Origin: Frankia nepalensis
Lineage (GTDB): Bacteria; Actinomycetota; Actinomycetes; Frankiales; Frankiaceae
Length of the DNA: 64,000 bases
Assembly (NCBI RefSeq): GCF_016786325.1
Contig: NZ_JADWYU010000141.1
Coordinates: forward strand, 15,599 to 79,598
Direction: 5' to 3'
A program made the translations under genes and the position numbers. The notes beneath the pieces were generated by a model. That model had not been told where the DNA came from. It searched no databases and worked only from the letters and a program-made list of their open reading frames with translations. Each line of letters opens with the position of its first letter. Within the stretch, counting starts at the first letter, position 1. Below are positions 26,072-33,721 of the stretch, piece after piece.

Positions 26072-26563
26072 TCAGCCCGTGATCGTGACCTGTGCCTCCA
26101 TGTAGATTGCCGCCCCGCTGGCCACGTGGACCAGATAATCTCCGGGCATGAGGGGGCCGGAGTTTCCGGTATACGGAATCGTGACCGAGGTGGCGAAGTT
26201 GCCCCTGGAGTCCGGGTCCACGCGCCCGAGCGCGGCCTTGTTCCAGTCGAGCCGCGGGTCGTCGGTGACGAGGCTGATTTCGACGCCCGTCGTCGGCACC
26301 CGCCGGGGGTCGTACTTCGGCTCGAGGTCGCAGAATATGATGGTCAGCACGGCTCCGCGGCTCAGCAGAGAGCTCGAGATTTGGTAGATGTCCTCGCCCG
26401 AGCTTCCGCTGACCTCCTCGAGGAGCGGGCAGGTGGTCGTGTCCGAGGTTCCGCCGAGCGCCGGTCCTCGAGGATTTCCCCTCGCCTGGGCTGTTCCCGC
26501 GACTGCCACGGGAGCGACCATCAGCGCGGCTGCGAGCGCGAGTCCCGAAACCCTGCGACGCAT
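26072..26563 (-). CDS. Secreted protein with signal peptide, unknown
   Basis: A 163-residue protein with a clear Sec signal peptide: MRRRVSGLALAAALMVAPVA, cleavage likely after AGTAQA. The mature part (about 135 residues) has two cysteines (TTCPLLEEV and IIFCDLE) that may form a disulfide, and alternating strands (ATSVTIPYTG, GDYLVHVASG, YMEAQVTITG) that read like a beta-sandwich, as in extracellular Ig-like or carbohydrate-binding folds. No homologue recognised. Confidence 0.7.
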   Translation of the reverse strand: MRRRVSGLALAAALMVAPVAVAGTAQARGNPRGPALGGTSDTTTCPLLEEVSGSSGEDIYQISSSLLSRGAVLTIIFCDLEPKYDPRRVPTTGVEISLVTDDPRLDWNKAALGRVDPDSRGNFATSVTIPYTGNSGPLMPGDYLVHVASGAAIYMEAQVTITG

Positions 26564-27043
26564 GTGGCACCTTCCCCTTCGACCTCGTGAACAGCCCGAA
26601 GCCTGCCTGGTGGAACGTGTCGCCTACGAACCGCGGGGAAAAGAATCACCGGGCTCCCGCGCGCTCTACCTTCCCGGCCTCACGGTGACATAAACGCGCC
26701 CCGTGACCCCGCGTTTGTGGGCGCAAATACCGGACGATGTCGGCCCGTGGCCGCCAGCCGGCCTCCGTCGTCATCCGCCGAACCGGATGACGGCACGGAG
26801 GCATCACTGCCTCGTCGTCTTCGGCCGCGACCGCGACGTCCGGGCTCATCCGCGGGCCTACGACCGGGCCGCCCGCGCAGAGCTGTGGGAGCCCAGTCCC
26901 CACCTGGTCGACCACCCGGGCGTTCCTGAGCCTGGGCGGCCCAGGCCGAGGGTGGCCCTGTCACGGCCTCCCTGCGCCGGGCGCGCCGTTGCACGATGCG
27001 GCACATGGGCAGCGCCATTCGCACACCGACAAATGGTCTGACG
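26564..27043. other. 480-base gap, no gene recognised
   Basis: Open frames on both strands are Arg/Pro/Gly-rich shadows. The promoter and leader of the secreted protein gene (minus strand) lie at the left end, and that of the aldo/keto reductase at the right end. Confidence 0.5.
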
Positions 27044-28036
27044 ATGCGGTACCGGCTCTTCGGCCAGACCGGCCTACGGGTCTCGGAGCTCTTCCTCGGA
27101 ACGATGACCATTCCCGACGCGGCCGCGTGCCGCCGTGTCGTCGAGGCCTATGCCGACGCGGGCGGCAACGTTCTCGACACCGCGTCGGCGTACGGCGAGA
27201 GCGAGACCATGCTCGGCTCGGTCATCGACCGGCGTGACCGCTTTCTCCTCGCCACGAAGTACACGCTGTCGAGGGACGCCGGCGACCCCAACGCCTCGGG
27301 CAACCACCGCAAGAACCTGGTGCTCTCGCTGGAACAGAGCCTGCGCCGGCTGCGCACCGACTACATCGACATCTATTGGGTGCACCTCTGGGACCGGCAC
27401 ACCCCGATCGAGGAGACCATGCGCGCGCTGGACGACATCGTCCGCGCGGGGAAGGTCCTCTACGTCGGCATCTCCGACGCTCCGGCCTGGATCGTCGCCC
27501 GGGCGAACACCCTCGCGCAGTGGCGCGACTGGTCGCCGTTCGCCGGCGTGCAGGTGCCCTACAACCTGCTGACCCGCGACATCGAGCGGGAACTGCTGCC
27601 GATGGCGGAGTCGCTCGGGCTGACCGTGGCCGCCTGGTCGCCGCTCGCCGGCGGCGTGCTCTCCGGTGTCGTCGACGCGCCCGACGGCCCCGGGCGCTCG
27701 GCGCGGGTCGACCCACGGGCGCTCACCGCGCGGGACCGGGCCGCCGCGGCGGCCGTCCGCGCGGTCGCCGAGGAGCTGGGTGCCACCCCCGCCCAGGTGG
27801 CGCTCGCCTGGACGCGTGCCAGATCCGCGGCGGTGCACCCGATCATGGGCATCAACAACACCGAGCAACTCGCCGAGAACCTGGGCGCGCTCGGCCTCGT
27901 TCTGCCGCCGGACGCGATCCGGCGGCTGGAATCCGCCGTCGAGTTCCAGCTCGGCTTCCCCGGCGACTTCATCGCGGAGTGCGAGCCCAGCTCGTTCGTC
28001 TTCGGCGACACCGCGACGAAGGTGGACGGGCGGTAA
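27044..28036 (+). CDS. Aldo/keto reductase
   Basis: A 330-residue NADPH-dependent reductase with the (beta/alpha)8 fold. Tetrad residues are visible: Asp in NVLDTASAYGE with Tyr following, Lys in RFLLATKYTLS and His in DIYWVHLWDRHTPIEETM. NADP-binding segments are WSPLAGGVLSG and HPIMGINNTEQLAENLGAL. ATG 27044 (MRYRLFGQTGLRVSELFLG) is where the family normally begins; ATG 27005 and GTG 26996 upstream are possible but give an unusual extension. Substrate unknown. Confidence 0.87.
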   Translation: MRYRLFGQTGLRVSELFLGTMTIPDAAACRRVVEAYADAGGNVLDTASAYGESETMLGSVIDRRDRFLLATKYTLSRDAGDPNASGNHRKNLVLSLEQSLRRLRTDYIDIYWVHLWDRHTPIEETMRALDDIVRAGKVLYVGISDAPAWIVARANTLAQWRDWSPFAGVQVPYNLLTRDIERELLPMAESLGLTVAAWSPLAGGVLSGVVDAPDGPGRSARVDPRALTARDRAAAAAVRAVAEELGATPAQVALAWTRARSAAVHPIMGINNTEQLAENLGALGLVLPPDAIRRLESAVEFQLGFPGDFIAECEPSSFVFGDTATKVDGR

Positions 28037-28428
28037 CCACCGGCGCGAGCGCGCCCACGCGCCTTCTCTCCGACGCCGAGCAGGAGGCCATCGAGGCGAT
28101 CCCACGGCACGGTCCGCCGCCGCGAGATCCTCGGAGACCAGCAGCACGATCGCCTTGGGCGGGAGGCGGACCTGGCGAGCTTCGAGTCCGGGAGCGGCGG
28201 ACGAGGGCGACAGCAGACCGTCGCCTGACCATGTGCCCAGGCCGGCGCCGCTCCCGGCAACATTCGTCCGACCAGCACGCGTCCGACCGCCGGCATGATC
28301 GCCGAATGCCCGCGGAAACGGCTCGACGGACAACCGGTGTCCTCGCCGTCTCCGCGGGCAACTAACGATCAACCATCTCGCGCGCCGCTTTGGACCGCGG
28401 CGAACCATCGCGGCGCCGGCACCAGACT
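28037..28428. other. 392-base gap between convergent genes
   Basis: Lies between the 3' ends of the aldo/keto reductase and HxlR genes. I see no gene. Reading frames here show only weak codon bias, so this may be decayed DNA. Confidence 0.5.
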
Positions 28429-28800
28429 CTAGATCGCCTCGTCGTAGGCGTGCCGGGCCTGCTCCACCTCGTGCAGGTGTGCCTCTGACCAGTCCACCAG
28501 CGTCTCGAAGACCGGCACCAGGGAGAGCGCGAGCTGCGTCATCTCGTACTCGACCCGGGGCGGGATCTCGGCGTAGTAGGTGCGGGCGACCAGACCGTCC
28601 CGCTCAAGCTGGCGCAGCCGCTGGGTGAGCACCTTGGGGCTGATCGTGGGAAGGCGCCGCTCGATCTCGTTGAACCGCTGTCGGCCGTGGAGCCGCAGCA
28701 CCCACAGGATCGGCGTGGTCCACCGGCTGAAGACCAGGTCCACCACCGGGTTGATCGGACAGGAGTCCAGCGACTGGCTGACGATCGCCCGCTTGGCCAC
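28429..28800 (-). CDS. HxlR family transcriptional regulator
   Basis: A 123-residue HxlR-type winged-helix protein. Family signature CPINPVVDLVFSRWTTPILWVL at residues about 14-35 carries the conserved Cys, followed by RFNEIERRLPTISPKVLTQRLRQLERDGLV and the wing YAEIPPRVEYEMTQLALSL. GTG 28800 is preceded by GGAGGG. It faces away from the DUF5519/EthD genes at 29004. HxlR proteins sense electrophiles through the conserved cysteine, so that pair may be its target. A short palindrome, TAGGAACCTA (28858-28867), with the -10-like TACTAT just after it lies in the shared region. Confidence 0.9.
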   Translation of the reverse strand: MAKRAIVSQSLDSCPINPVVDLVFSRWTTPILWVLRLHGRQRFNEIERRLPTISPKVLTQRLRQLERDGLVARTYYAEIPPRVEYEMTQLALSLVPVFETLVDWSEAHLHEVEQARHAYDEAI

Positions 28801-29003
28801 GACACCCTCCCTCAGGCTTCGCTCTTGATTGGATCCCTCTGGGAAGTCGCTTTCCTTTAGGAACCTACTATACGGCGGGTGTTAGCTTCGTCTGCGTCGT
28901 CGCCAGAAACGGCGGCCTGACCAGGGCAACCGGCCGCCGCGCGGCCGGGCGCGCCGCCACGAGCCACCGCCGGTCGCGTCGGTGGCGGACCTACGGAGCA
29001 CCT

Positions 29004-29486
29004 ATGACCATGCCCGCGCTTCCACCTCGGACGGGCCCACGTCCTCGCACCGGGCCGGCGGTGCCACACGAGCAGTTGACGCAGCCCAGCCCGCCGCACG
29101 TGCGGGAGCAGCTGGTGCGGTGGATGTCCACGCAGCTGCCCGGGACCAGGACCGGCGAGAGCGAGATCTCGCTGCCCGGGGCGGTGGCCGTCTTCCTGGA
29201 CGAGTTCCCCTGCGCCGAGGGTGCCGTGCTGCTGCCGCCGCGGCTGGACGCGGAGCTCGGCCACGTGCATGTCGACGGGAGCCTGCACCTGGCGCTGCCG
29301 TTGGCCGACCAGGCAGAACTGCTGGCCAAGGGATGGGGCGAGCGCCACCCGCTGTATTCGCCGAGTGTCAACGTGGTGATGCTCTACGCCCCTCGGACGG
29401 CCGAGGAGCTCGATGTGGCACATTCCGTGCTCGACGCCTCGTACCGCTACGCGACCGGGCGGGAGCGGGCGCCCGCCCACCCCTGA
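29004..29486 (+). CDS. DUF5519 (luciferase-family) protein
   Basis: A 160-residue protein with the DUF5519 domain at about 45-150: LGHVHVDGSLHLALPLADQAELLAKGWGERHPLY and VVMLYAPRTAEELDVAHSVLDASYRYATG (each shown in part). The E-x-G-H-x-H-x-DGSLHL box is the family hallmark. Function is unknown. It starts with ATG 29004 after GGAGC. Divergent from the HxlR regulator and followed after 117 bases by an EthD-domain gene on the same strand, so probably one unit. Confidence 0.75.
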   Translation: MTMPALPPRTGPRPRTGPAVPHEQLTQPSPPHVREQLVRWMSTQLPGTRTGESEISLPGAVAVFLDEFPCAEGAVLLPPRLDAELGHVHVDGSLHLALPLADQAELLAKGWGERHPLYSPSVNVVMLYAPRTAEELDVAHSVLDASYRYATGRERAPAHP

Positions 29487-29603
29487 CCAGCCGGCCGGTT
29501 CTTCGTCCACGGTCTCCGTGGCCGCCGCCGTGCCGGCGCCAGCTGACCACTCCTCCATAGGTTGTCGTCGGACGACCGACTCAACTGAAGGACGGAACCC
29601 GCC

Positions 29604-29996
29604 ATGATCAAAGTGATCATGCTGTTGAAGCGAAAGCCCGGGCTTTCGCTGGCCGAGTTCGTCGAGCACTACGAGAAGGTTCACGTTCCGCTCGTCGAGA
29701 AGCTCGCGACCAGGGCCAGGCACTACGAGCGGCACTTCCTGCACCCGATGGGGAACATCGTCGACGGTGGGGAACCCCTGGAGCCGGAGTACGACGTCGT
29801 CACGGAGATCTGGTACGACGACCTGGCGGCGTTCACCGACGAGCAGCGGGATGCGCGCCAGCGCCCCGAGCTGGTCGCCGCCGTCATCGCCGACGAGAAG
29901 GTCCTGTTCGACCGGGCGAAGACCCGCGTCGCGTTCGCCGAGGACCGAGTCTCCACTCTCGGAGCCAGCGGTCAGCGCACGACGGATGCCTCGTAA
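29604..29996 (+). CDS. EthD domain protein
   Basis: A 130-residue protein with a dimeric alpha/beta-barrel EthD domain: KVIMLLKRKPGLSLAEFVEHYEKVH at the N-terminus, where the His and Tyr of the HYE-like pattern are typical, then ARHYERHFLHP and VTEIWYDDLAAFTD. EthD was named from ETBE degradation clusters, but most members take part in ring-opening or polyketide oxidation reactions with unknown mechanism. The C-terminus ends just before a perfect hairpin terminator. Confidence 0.85.
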   Translation: MIKVIMLLKRKPGLSLAEFVEHYEKVHVPLVEKLATRARHYERHFLHPMGNIVDGGEPLEPEYDVVTEIWYDDLAAFTDEQRDARQRPELVAAVIADEKVLFDRAKTRVAFAEDRVSTLGASGQRTTDAS

Positions 29997-30012
29997 GTCC
30001 TGGAACCTCTTT

Positions 30013-30032
30013 GACGGTCCGCGAGGACCGTC
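30013..30032. terminator. Bidirectional hairpin terminator
   Basis: GACGGTCC-GCGA-GGACCGTC, a perfect 8-bp stem with a GCGA tetraloop, in the 106-base space between the converging EthD and esterase genes. It is preceded by a T-rich CTCTTT on the minus-strand exit side. Confidence 0.8.
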
Positions 30033-30102
30033 CCCAGCGGGTCAGTGGAACGGCGTCGCGGTTCGGCCTGGGCGGCGGGCAAAGCGGCGAGGTGACTCCT
30101 GG

Positions 30103-31071
30103 TTATCCGGCGGTCGGCCGGGGTGGGGGCGCGGTGGGCGCCAGGGCGCGGCCGACGAAGGCGAGCTGGGCGGGCAGGGCGGCGCGCCAGTACACGGGGT
30201 CGTGCCCGCCCGGGCCGAAGCCCTGCTCGGTGGCCGCGAGCTCGCTGGCGGCCTGGCGGGAGACGGCGTAGAACGGGTCGCTCTGCCCGCAGTCGATCCG
30301 GTAGGTCACGCCCGGGGCCGGCGGCTCGCCCAGGACCTGGTGGGCGGCGAAGTCGGTGGCGGAGTCGAACGCGCCCGGCGCGCTGGCGCCGTAGGCCCGC
30401 CACAGCGCCGGGCTGCTCGCCGCCACGGCGGTGACCAGGTCGGGGTGGCGCTGGGCGAGCAGCAGCGCGCCGTAGCCGCCCATCGACCACCCGATCGCCG
30501 CGAACCGGGTGGTGCGCAGCCCCTGGTCCGCGAGGCGGGGCAGGATCTCCGTGAGGATCATCCGTTCCGGGTCGTCGCCGGACGCGCGGGGATGCCAGTA
30601 GGCCTCGCTGCCGTCGACGGTGACGGCCACGAACGGCGGCGCGGTTCCCGTCCGCGCGGCGTCCGCCAACGCGGTGTCCAGGCCGAGGAGCGTCACGGCG
30701 CGCGGCGCGTCGTCGCCCCGGCCATGCAGGACGAGACACAACGGCAGACCGTCGACGGAGCCCACGACCGGTGAGACGACCACCATCGACACGACCTGAC
30801 CTCGAGCGGCGCTGTGGAACGTCGTCCGCGTCACCGCCGCCGGCCCGTCCGGTACCACCGCCGCGCCGGCGCCCGTCGGCGTCGTGACTCCGCCCGTCGG
30901 GCCGGCCGGTCCGCCGCCCTCGGAAGGGATCGGCGCGGGTGCCGCGGCGTCGCCGGAACCTCTTGCCCACCAGGCGCCACCGATGGCACCGGCCACGGCG
31001 GTCGGAACCGCCAGCAGGATGGTCCGTCGACTCGGCCGCACACCCACGATCGTGCCATTGCCGGACGGCAC
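30103..31071 (-). CDS. Secreted esterase D / antigen 85-like hydrolase
   Basis: A 322-residue alpha/beta hydrolase with a predicted export signal: basic VRPSRRTILLAVPTAVAGAI has an RR-containing start (Tat-like SRRTILL) and hydrophobic core. Catalytic Ser is in GWSMGGYGALLL, the acid probably in DCGQSDPFYA and His in GGHDPVYW, the arrangement of the esterase D/mycolyltransferase branch. The linker at about 35-75 is Pro/Gly/Ala-rich, so the enzyme is likely tethered or extended in the envelope. Several in-frame GTGs exist (31071, 31047, 31041); 31071 is chosen to keep a complete signal, but no strong ribosome site distinguishes them. Confidence 0.83.
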   Translation of the reverse strand: MPSGNGTIVGVRPSRRTILLAVPTAVAGAIGGAWWARGSGDAAAPAPIPSEGGGPAGPTGGVTTPTGAGAAVVPDGPAAVTRTTFHSAARGQVVSMVVVSPVVGSVDGLPLCLVLHGRGDDAPRAVTLLGLDTALADAARTGTAPPFVAVTVDGSEAYWHPRASGDDPERMILTEILPRLADQGLRTTRFAAIGWSMGGYGALLLAQRHPDLVTAVAASSPALWRAYGASAPGAFDSATDFAAHQVLGEPPAPGVTYRIDCGQSDPFYAVSRQAASELAATEQGFGPGGHDPVYWRAALPAQLAFVGRALAPTAPPPRPTAG

Positions 31072-31210
31072 CCCGCGGAGCCGGGAGCCAGCATCAGGAT
31101 GGCCGGCGCTCGGCGGGTGATCTCGAATCCTTCCGGTGACGTCGGTGGACCGCCGAACAGCCGTCACGCGGTCTGATTCCGGCCATGGCCCCAAACGTGG
31201 TGGCCGGTGT

Positions 31211-32053
31211 TTACCGCAACAGGCCGGACTGTCGGGCCACGTGTACGGCCGCGGTCCGGTTGCGCACTCCGAGCTTGCTCCGGATGGTGCGCAGGTATGC
31301 CTTGACGGTCTCCGGGCTGACGAACAGCCGCTCGGCGGCCTCCGCGTTGGAAAGTCCCTCGGCGACCAGACCGAGGACGTCCAGCTCGCGCCGGGTGAGC
31401 GCGTAGGTGGAATCGGCCCTCGACAACGACTCCAGAATGCTGTTTTCGAACAGGTTCTTGATGACGGCGATCCTCGCCCGGGCAATCGGGGTCGTGACCT
31501 CGATTGCCAGCTGTTCCAGCTCGTCGTCGATCTGGCGCAACGCCTGCGCGTCCATGTTCCACCGCTCCAGACCGTCAACCCGGTGGGCCTGCGCGGCACG
31601 GGCGACGAAGGCTTCGAGATTCCGTATGAACGCCAGCGCGGTCCTGGTCGTCGCGCTGGCCATCGACTTGTCCGGCCGTAGCGGCAGGTAATGTACGAAC
31701 AGCACGCGGCCGTCCAGCCGCAGGGGGACGGCGAGCACGGAGTGGATGTCCTCACGGCAGTCGCCGAAGCTCGGCCCGTCGGTACCAGCCCGGACATTCA
31801 GGCTGCCGCGCTCGACGACCACGTGCCGTCCGCGCGCCACCGCCCTGCCTCCGATATTCTGCGCCGGGGCCGCGGTCGCTCCCATGATCTGTTCATTCTC
31901 CACGCCGTCGGCGCATCGAATGGTCACCACCCTGGTACGCGGATGCACCCAGCCACCGAGCGCGAAATCGGTGCCGGTACGTTCCCGAAGCCTGGACGTG
32001 GTCTTGGCGAGGAACTCGTCGACCCCGGGGTCGCAGGGAAACTCTGGTAGCAT
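31211..32053 (-). CDS. LuxR family regulator with GAF-like domain
   Basis: A 280-residue regulator. The C-terminal HTH (about 215-275) reads LTRRELDVLGLVAEGLSNAEAAERLFVSPETVKAYLRTI, the LuxR/NarL pattern with SPETVKAYL as recognition helix. The N-terminal two-thirds fits a GAF-type sensor: ALGGWVHPRTRVVTIRCADG, DCREDIHSVLAVPLRLDGRVLFVHYLP. No receiver aspartate set is seen, so it would respond to a ligand, not a kinase. AGGAGG precedes ATG 32053. Its stop is 139 bases from the esterase start on the same strand, so it might control that gene. Confidence 0.88.
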   Translation of the reverse strand: MLPEFPCDPGVDEFLAKTTSRLRERTGTDFALGGWVHPRTRVVTIRCADGVENEQIMGATAAPAQNIGGRAVARGRHVVVERGSLNVRAGTDGPSFGDCREDIHSVLAVPLRLDGRVLFVHYLPLRPDKSMASATTRTALAFIRNLEAFVARAAQAHRVDGLERWNMDAQALRQIDDELEQLAIEVTTPIARARIAVIKNLFENSILESLSRADSTYALTRRELDVLGLVAEGLSNAEAAERLFVSPETVKAYLRTIRSKLGVRNRTAAVHVARQSGLLR

Positions 32054-32608
32054 TCTTCCTCCTCGAAGATCCCCCCACCATCGGTCCGCGGGACGCGGAC
32101 AGAAGAGCCGCCGAACAGGACTGGCCGGAGCGTTCCAGCGGACGTGGCCGAACTATTGGAGTCGTGCCCGCACCAGCTGGTACCCAACGCGAAGCGGCGG
32201 AAAATCGCCGGTTCGACAACTGGTTGGCACGATCGGGTCTCACCGCCGCGCGGCAGGTGCCCGGCTGGCCGCCGACGAGGTCCGCGAGATCCCCGGGCGT
32301 CGTCTCCACCCACCCGGACGGACGGTCACCAGGAGCTTGTCCATTTCGGGAGACTGATCGATCCGCCATTCCGGCACAATACGGCCGGCGTCTCGTCCGA
32401 GACAAGTCCACGAACGGAGAGGGCCGTCCTGGATTGAGACGTTCTCCCAATACCGATGTCGCGGTCGCCCTCCACAGCCGCGCCAGCGTCAAGCTTCCGC
32501 GGGACAACGACCGCGCGAAGCGCGCCGGCCGGGACCGGTTGGTATTCCAACGGCCTGGGGCGGTGTTGACACCCTATTTCGGGGGTGTTTGGCTGACGGG
32601 ATATTGAA
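32054..32608. other. 555-base gap, no gene recognised
   Basis: No family features in any frame. The longest open frame (32164-32607, plus) has no ribosome site and poor codon bias. It holds the leader of the LuxR gene at the left, with composition less GC-rich near 32560-32610. Confidence 0.5.
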
Positions 32609-32641
32609 TAAAAGGATCCTGTCGCCTCCTCCGGGGAGGCC
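32609..32641 (-). terminator. Terminator after the first tetR gene
   Basis: On the minus strand, GCCTCC (32641-32636), loop and GGAGGC (32630-32625) are followed by GACAGGATCCTTTTATTC, ending in a T-rich run. It lies 17 bases past the TetR stop at 32658. The same stem on the plus strand has no T run. Confidence 0.7.
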
Positions 32642-32657
32642 AGTGAGGCCCGCGCTT

Positions 32658-33452
32658 TCAGGTCTGCGCGGAGTTCGACGCCCTGGCGAGGCGGCGCAGG
32701 ATCGAGCGTCCGTCGCCAGACAGCTCGAGGCGTTCGTTCACCTGCTGGTGCCACTCGCGTGGGCGGTGGGCGCCGAGGCCGCCCAGGCAGAACACCGAGA
32801 GATCGACCGCGTCGGGTGAGCGGACCCCGTACTCGTTTCCGATGGTCATCGAGGTCAGCAGCGACGTTCGTGCGGAGACCACGAAGTAGGTCGCCGGCTC
32901 GATGTCGAGGGCGGTCAGCGAGGCGTCGGCCGTGGCCGCCTCGATCAGCTCGCGGTACAGCGACATCACCGGCACCTGGGAGCGCGCGATGAGGTCGGGA
33001 TCGGCCTGGCTGAGCTGCCGGCGCAGGTGCACGAGGCCGCGGTCGACGCCGGCCTTGTTGTGCATGGCGGGAAGATGCGCGGCCGCGAGGATCGCGCCGG
33101 CCAGCCGTTCGAGCGGGTCGTCCAGGCCGGCGATCGCGGCCCGGATGATCCGCGCGTTCGTGTGCATCGCCTCCTCGAACACCGCGAGCAGCAGATCGTC
33201 CTTGCTCGCGAAGTACTGGTAGAGGGTCCGCAGCGACTGGCCGGCCTCGTCGGCCACTTCCTGGACGGTCAGCGACTCGCCGTTCGAGCGCTCGAGCACC
33301 TTCGCCGCGGCGCGGATGAAGCGGTTCCCCCGGTCGATCGAGCGTCGCTGGGCCTCCTGCAGCGACCGCGTGACCACGCGTCGTTGCCAGTCCGCTGTGG
33401 CGTCGTCGTCGGTCTGGGCACGCTCGCCGACAGCGTCTACATCCATTGCCAT
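32658..33452 (-). CDS. TetR family regulator (paralogue 1)
   Basis: A 264-residue TetR protein. The HTH region at about 43-92 reads RFIRAAAKVLERSNGESLTVQEVADEAGQSLRTLYQYFASKDDLLLAVFEEA in pieces, with the YQYFxSKxDLL recognition box. The remaining helices match the second copy at 60015-60794 along their whole length (for example VDLSVFCLGGLG, GNEYGVR, GRSILRRLA). Twin copies at the two ends of the catabolic region suggest one duplicated regulator. The promoter contains AAGTCACACT, one of five related palindromes found near these genes, so autoregulation is likely. Confidence 0.9.
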   Translation of the reverse strand: MAMDVDAVGERAQTDDDATADWQRRVVTRSLQEAQRRSIDRGNRFIRAAAKVLERSNGESLTVQEVADEAGQSLRTLYQYFASKDDLLLAVFEEAMHTNARIIRAAIAGLDDPLERLAGAILAAAHLPAMHNKAGVDRGLVHLRRQLSQADPDLIARSQVPVMSLYRELIEAATADASLTALDIEPATYFVVSARTSLLTSMTIGNEYGVRSPDAVDLSVFCLGGLGAHRPREWHQQVNERLELSGDGRSILRRLARASNSAQT

Positions 33453-33468
33453 GACGTTACCGGATCGT

Positions 33469-33482
33469 GCAAGTCACACTGG
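33469..33482. promoter_or_regulatory. TetR-type operator site 1 (AAGT-N3-ACT)
   Basis: GCAAGTCACACTGG, matching the AAGT-N3-ACTT element seen at 57398, 59833, 60834 and (weaker) 44779. It lies 17 bases before the tetR start. Confidence 0.6.
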
Positions 33483-33538
33483 ACCGCCACGTGGGCGTGG
33501 TCGCGGCACGGGTCTCCGGAGTTGCGGGAGCCCGTTCC

Positions 33539-33703
33539 TCAGTAGTCGTGGCGCAGCAGACCGATGACGGTCTTCGCGCGCCGCGCGAGCATGACCCGCC
33601 CGACGATCCGCGTGTGCTCCGCCCAGTGCGTCTCCGCCGCCGCCGCGTCGCCCTGCTCGATGAGTGTGGCCAGCCGCGCCCGCGAACGTAGGCCGCGCGG
33701 CCG
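33539..33703 (-). pseudogene. Remnant of a GntR/FadR (FCD) regulator C-terminus
   Basis: The minus strand reads RPRGLRSRARLATLIEQGD and AAAAETHWAEHTRIVGRVML to LLRHDY and a TGA stop. This is the end of an FCD regulator; the intact protein at 43462-44220 has the matching RRGVRSQRRLVELIEAGD, AAEAHWRSHMILIGKLVLGD and LTERY. The rest of the gene is missing: upstream the frame runs into the 3' end of the dehydrogenase gene at 33722. About 55 codons remain. Confidence 0.75.
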
Positions 33704-33721
33704 AGTCGAGCTGGCGTCCTT

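Noticed and set aside
32164-32607. 147-residue plus-strand gene in the 32-kb gap
   Set aside because: No ribosome site, no domain, and translation looks like a random GC-rich frame.
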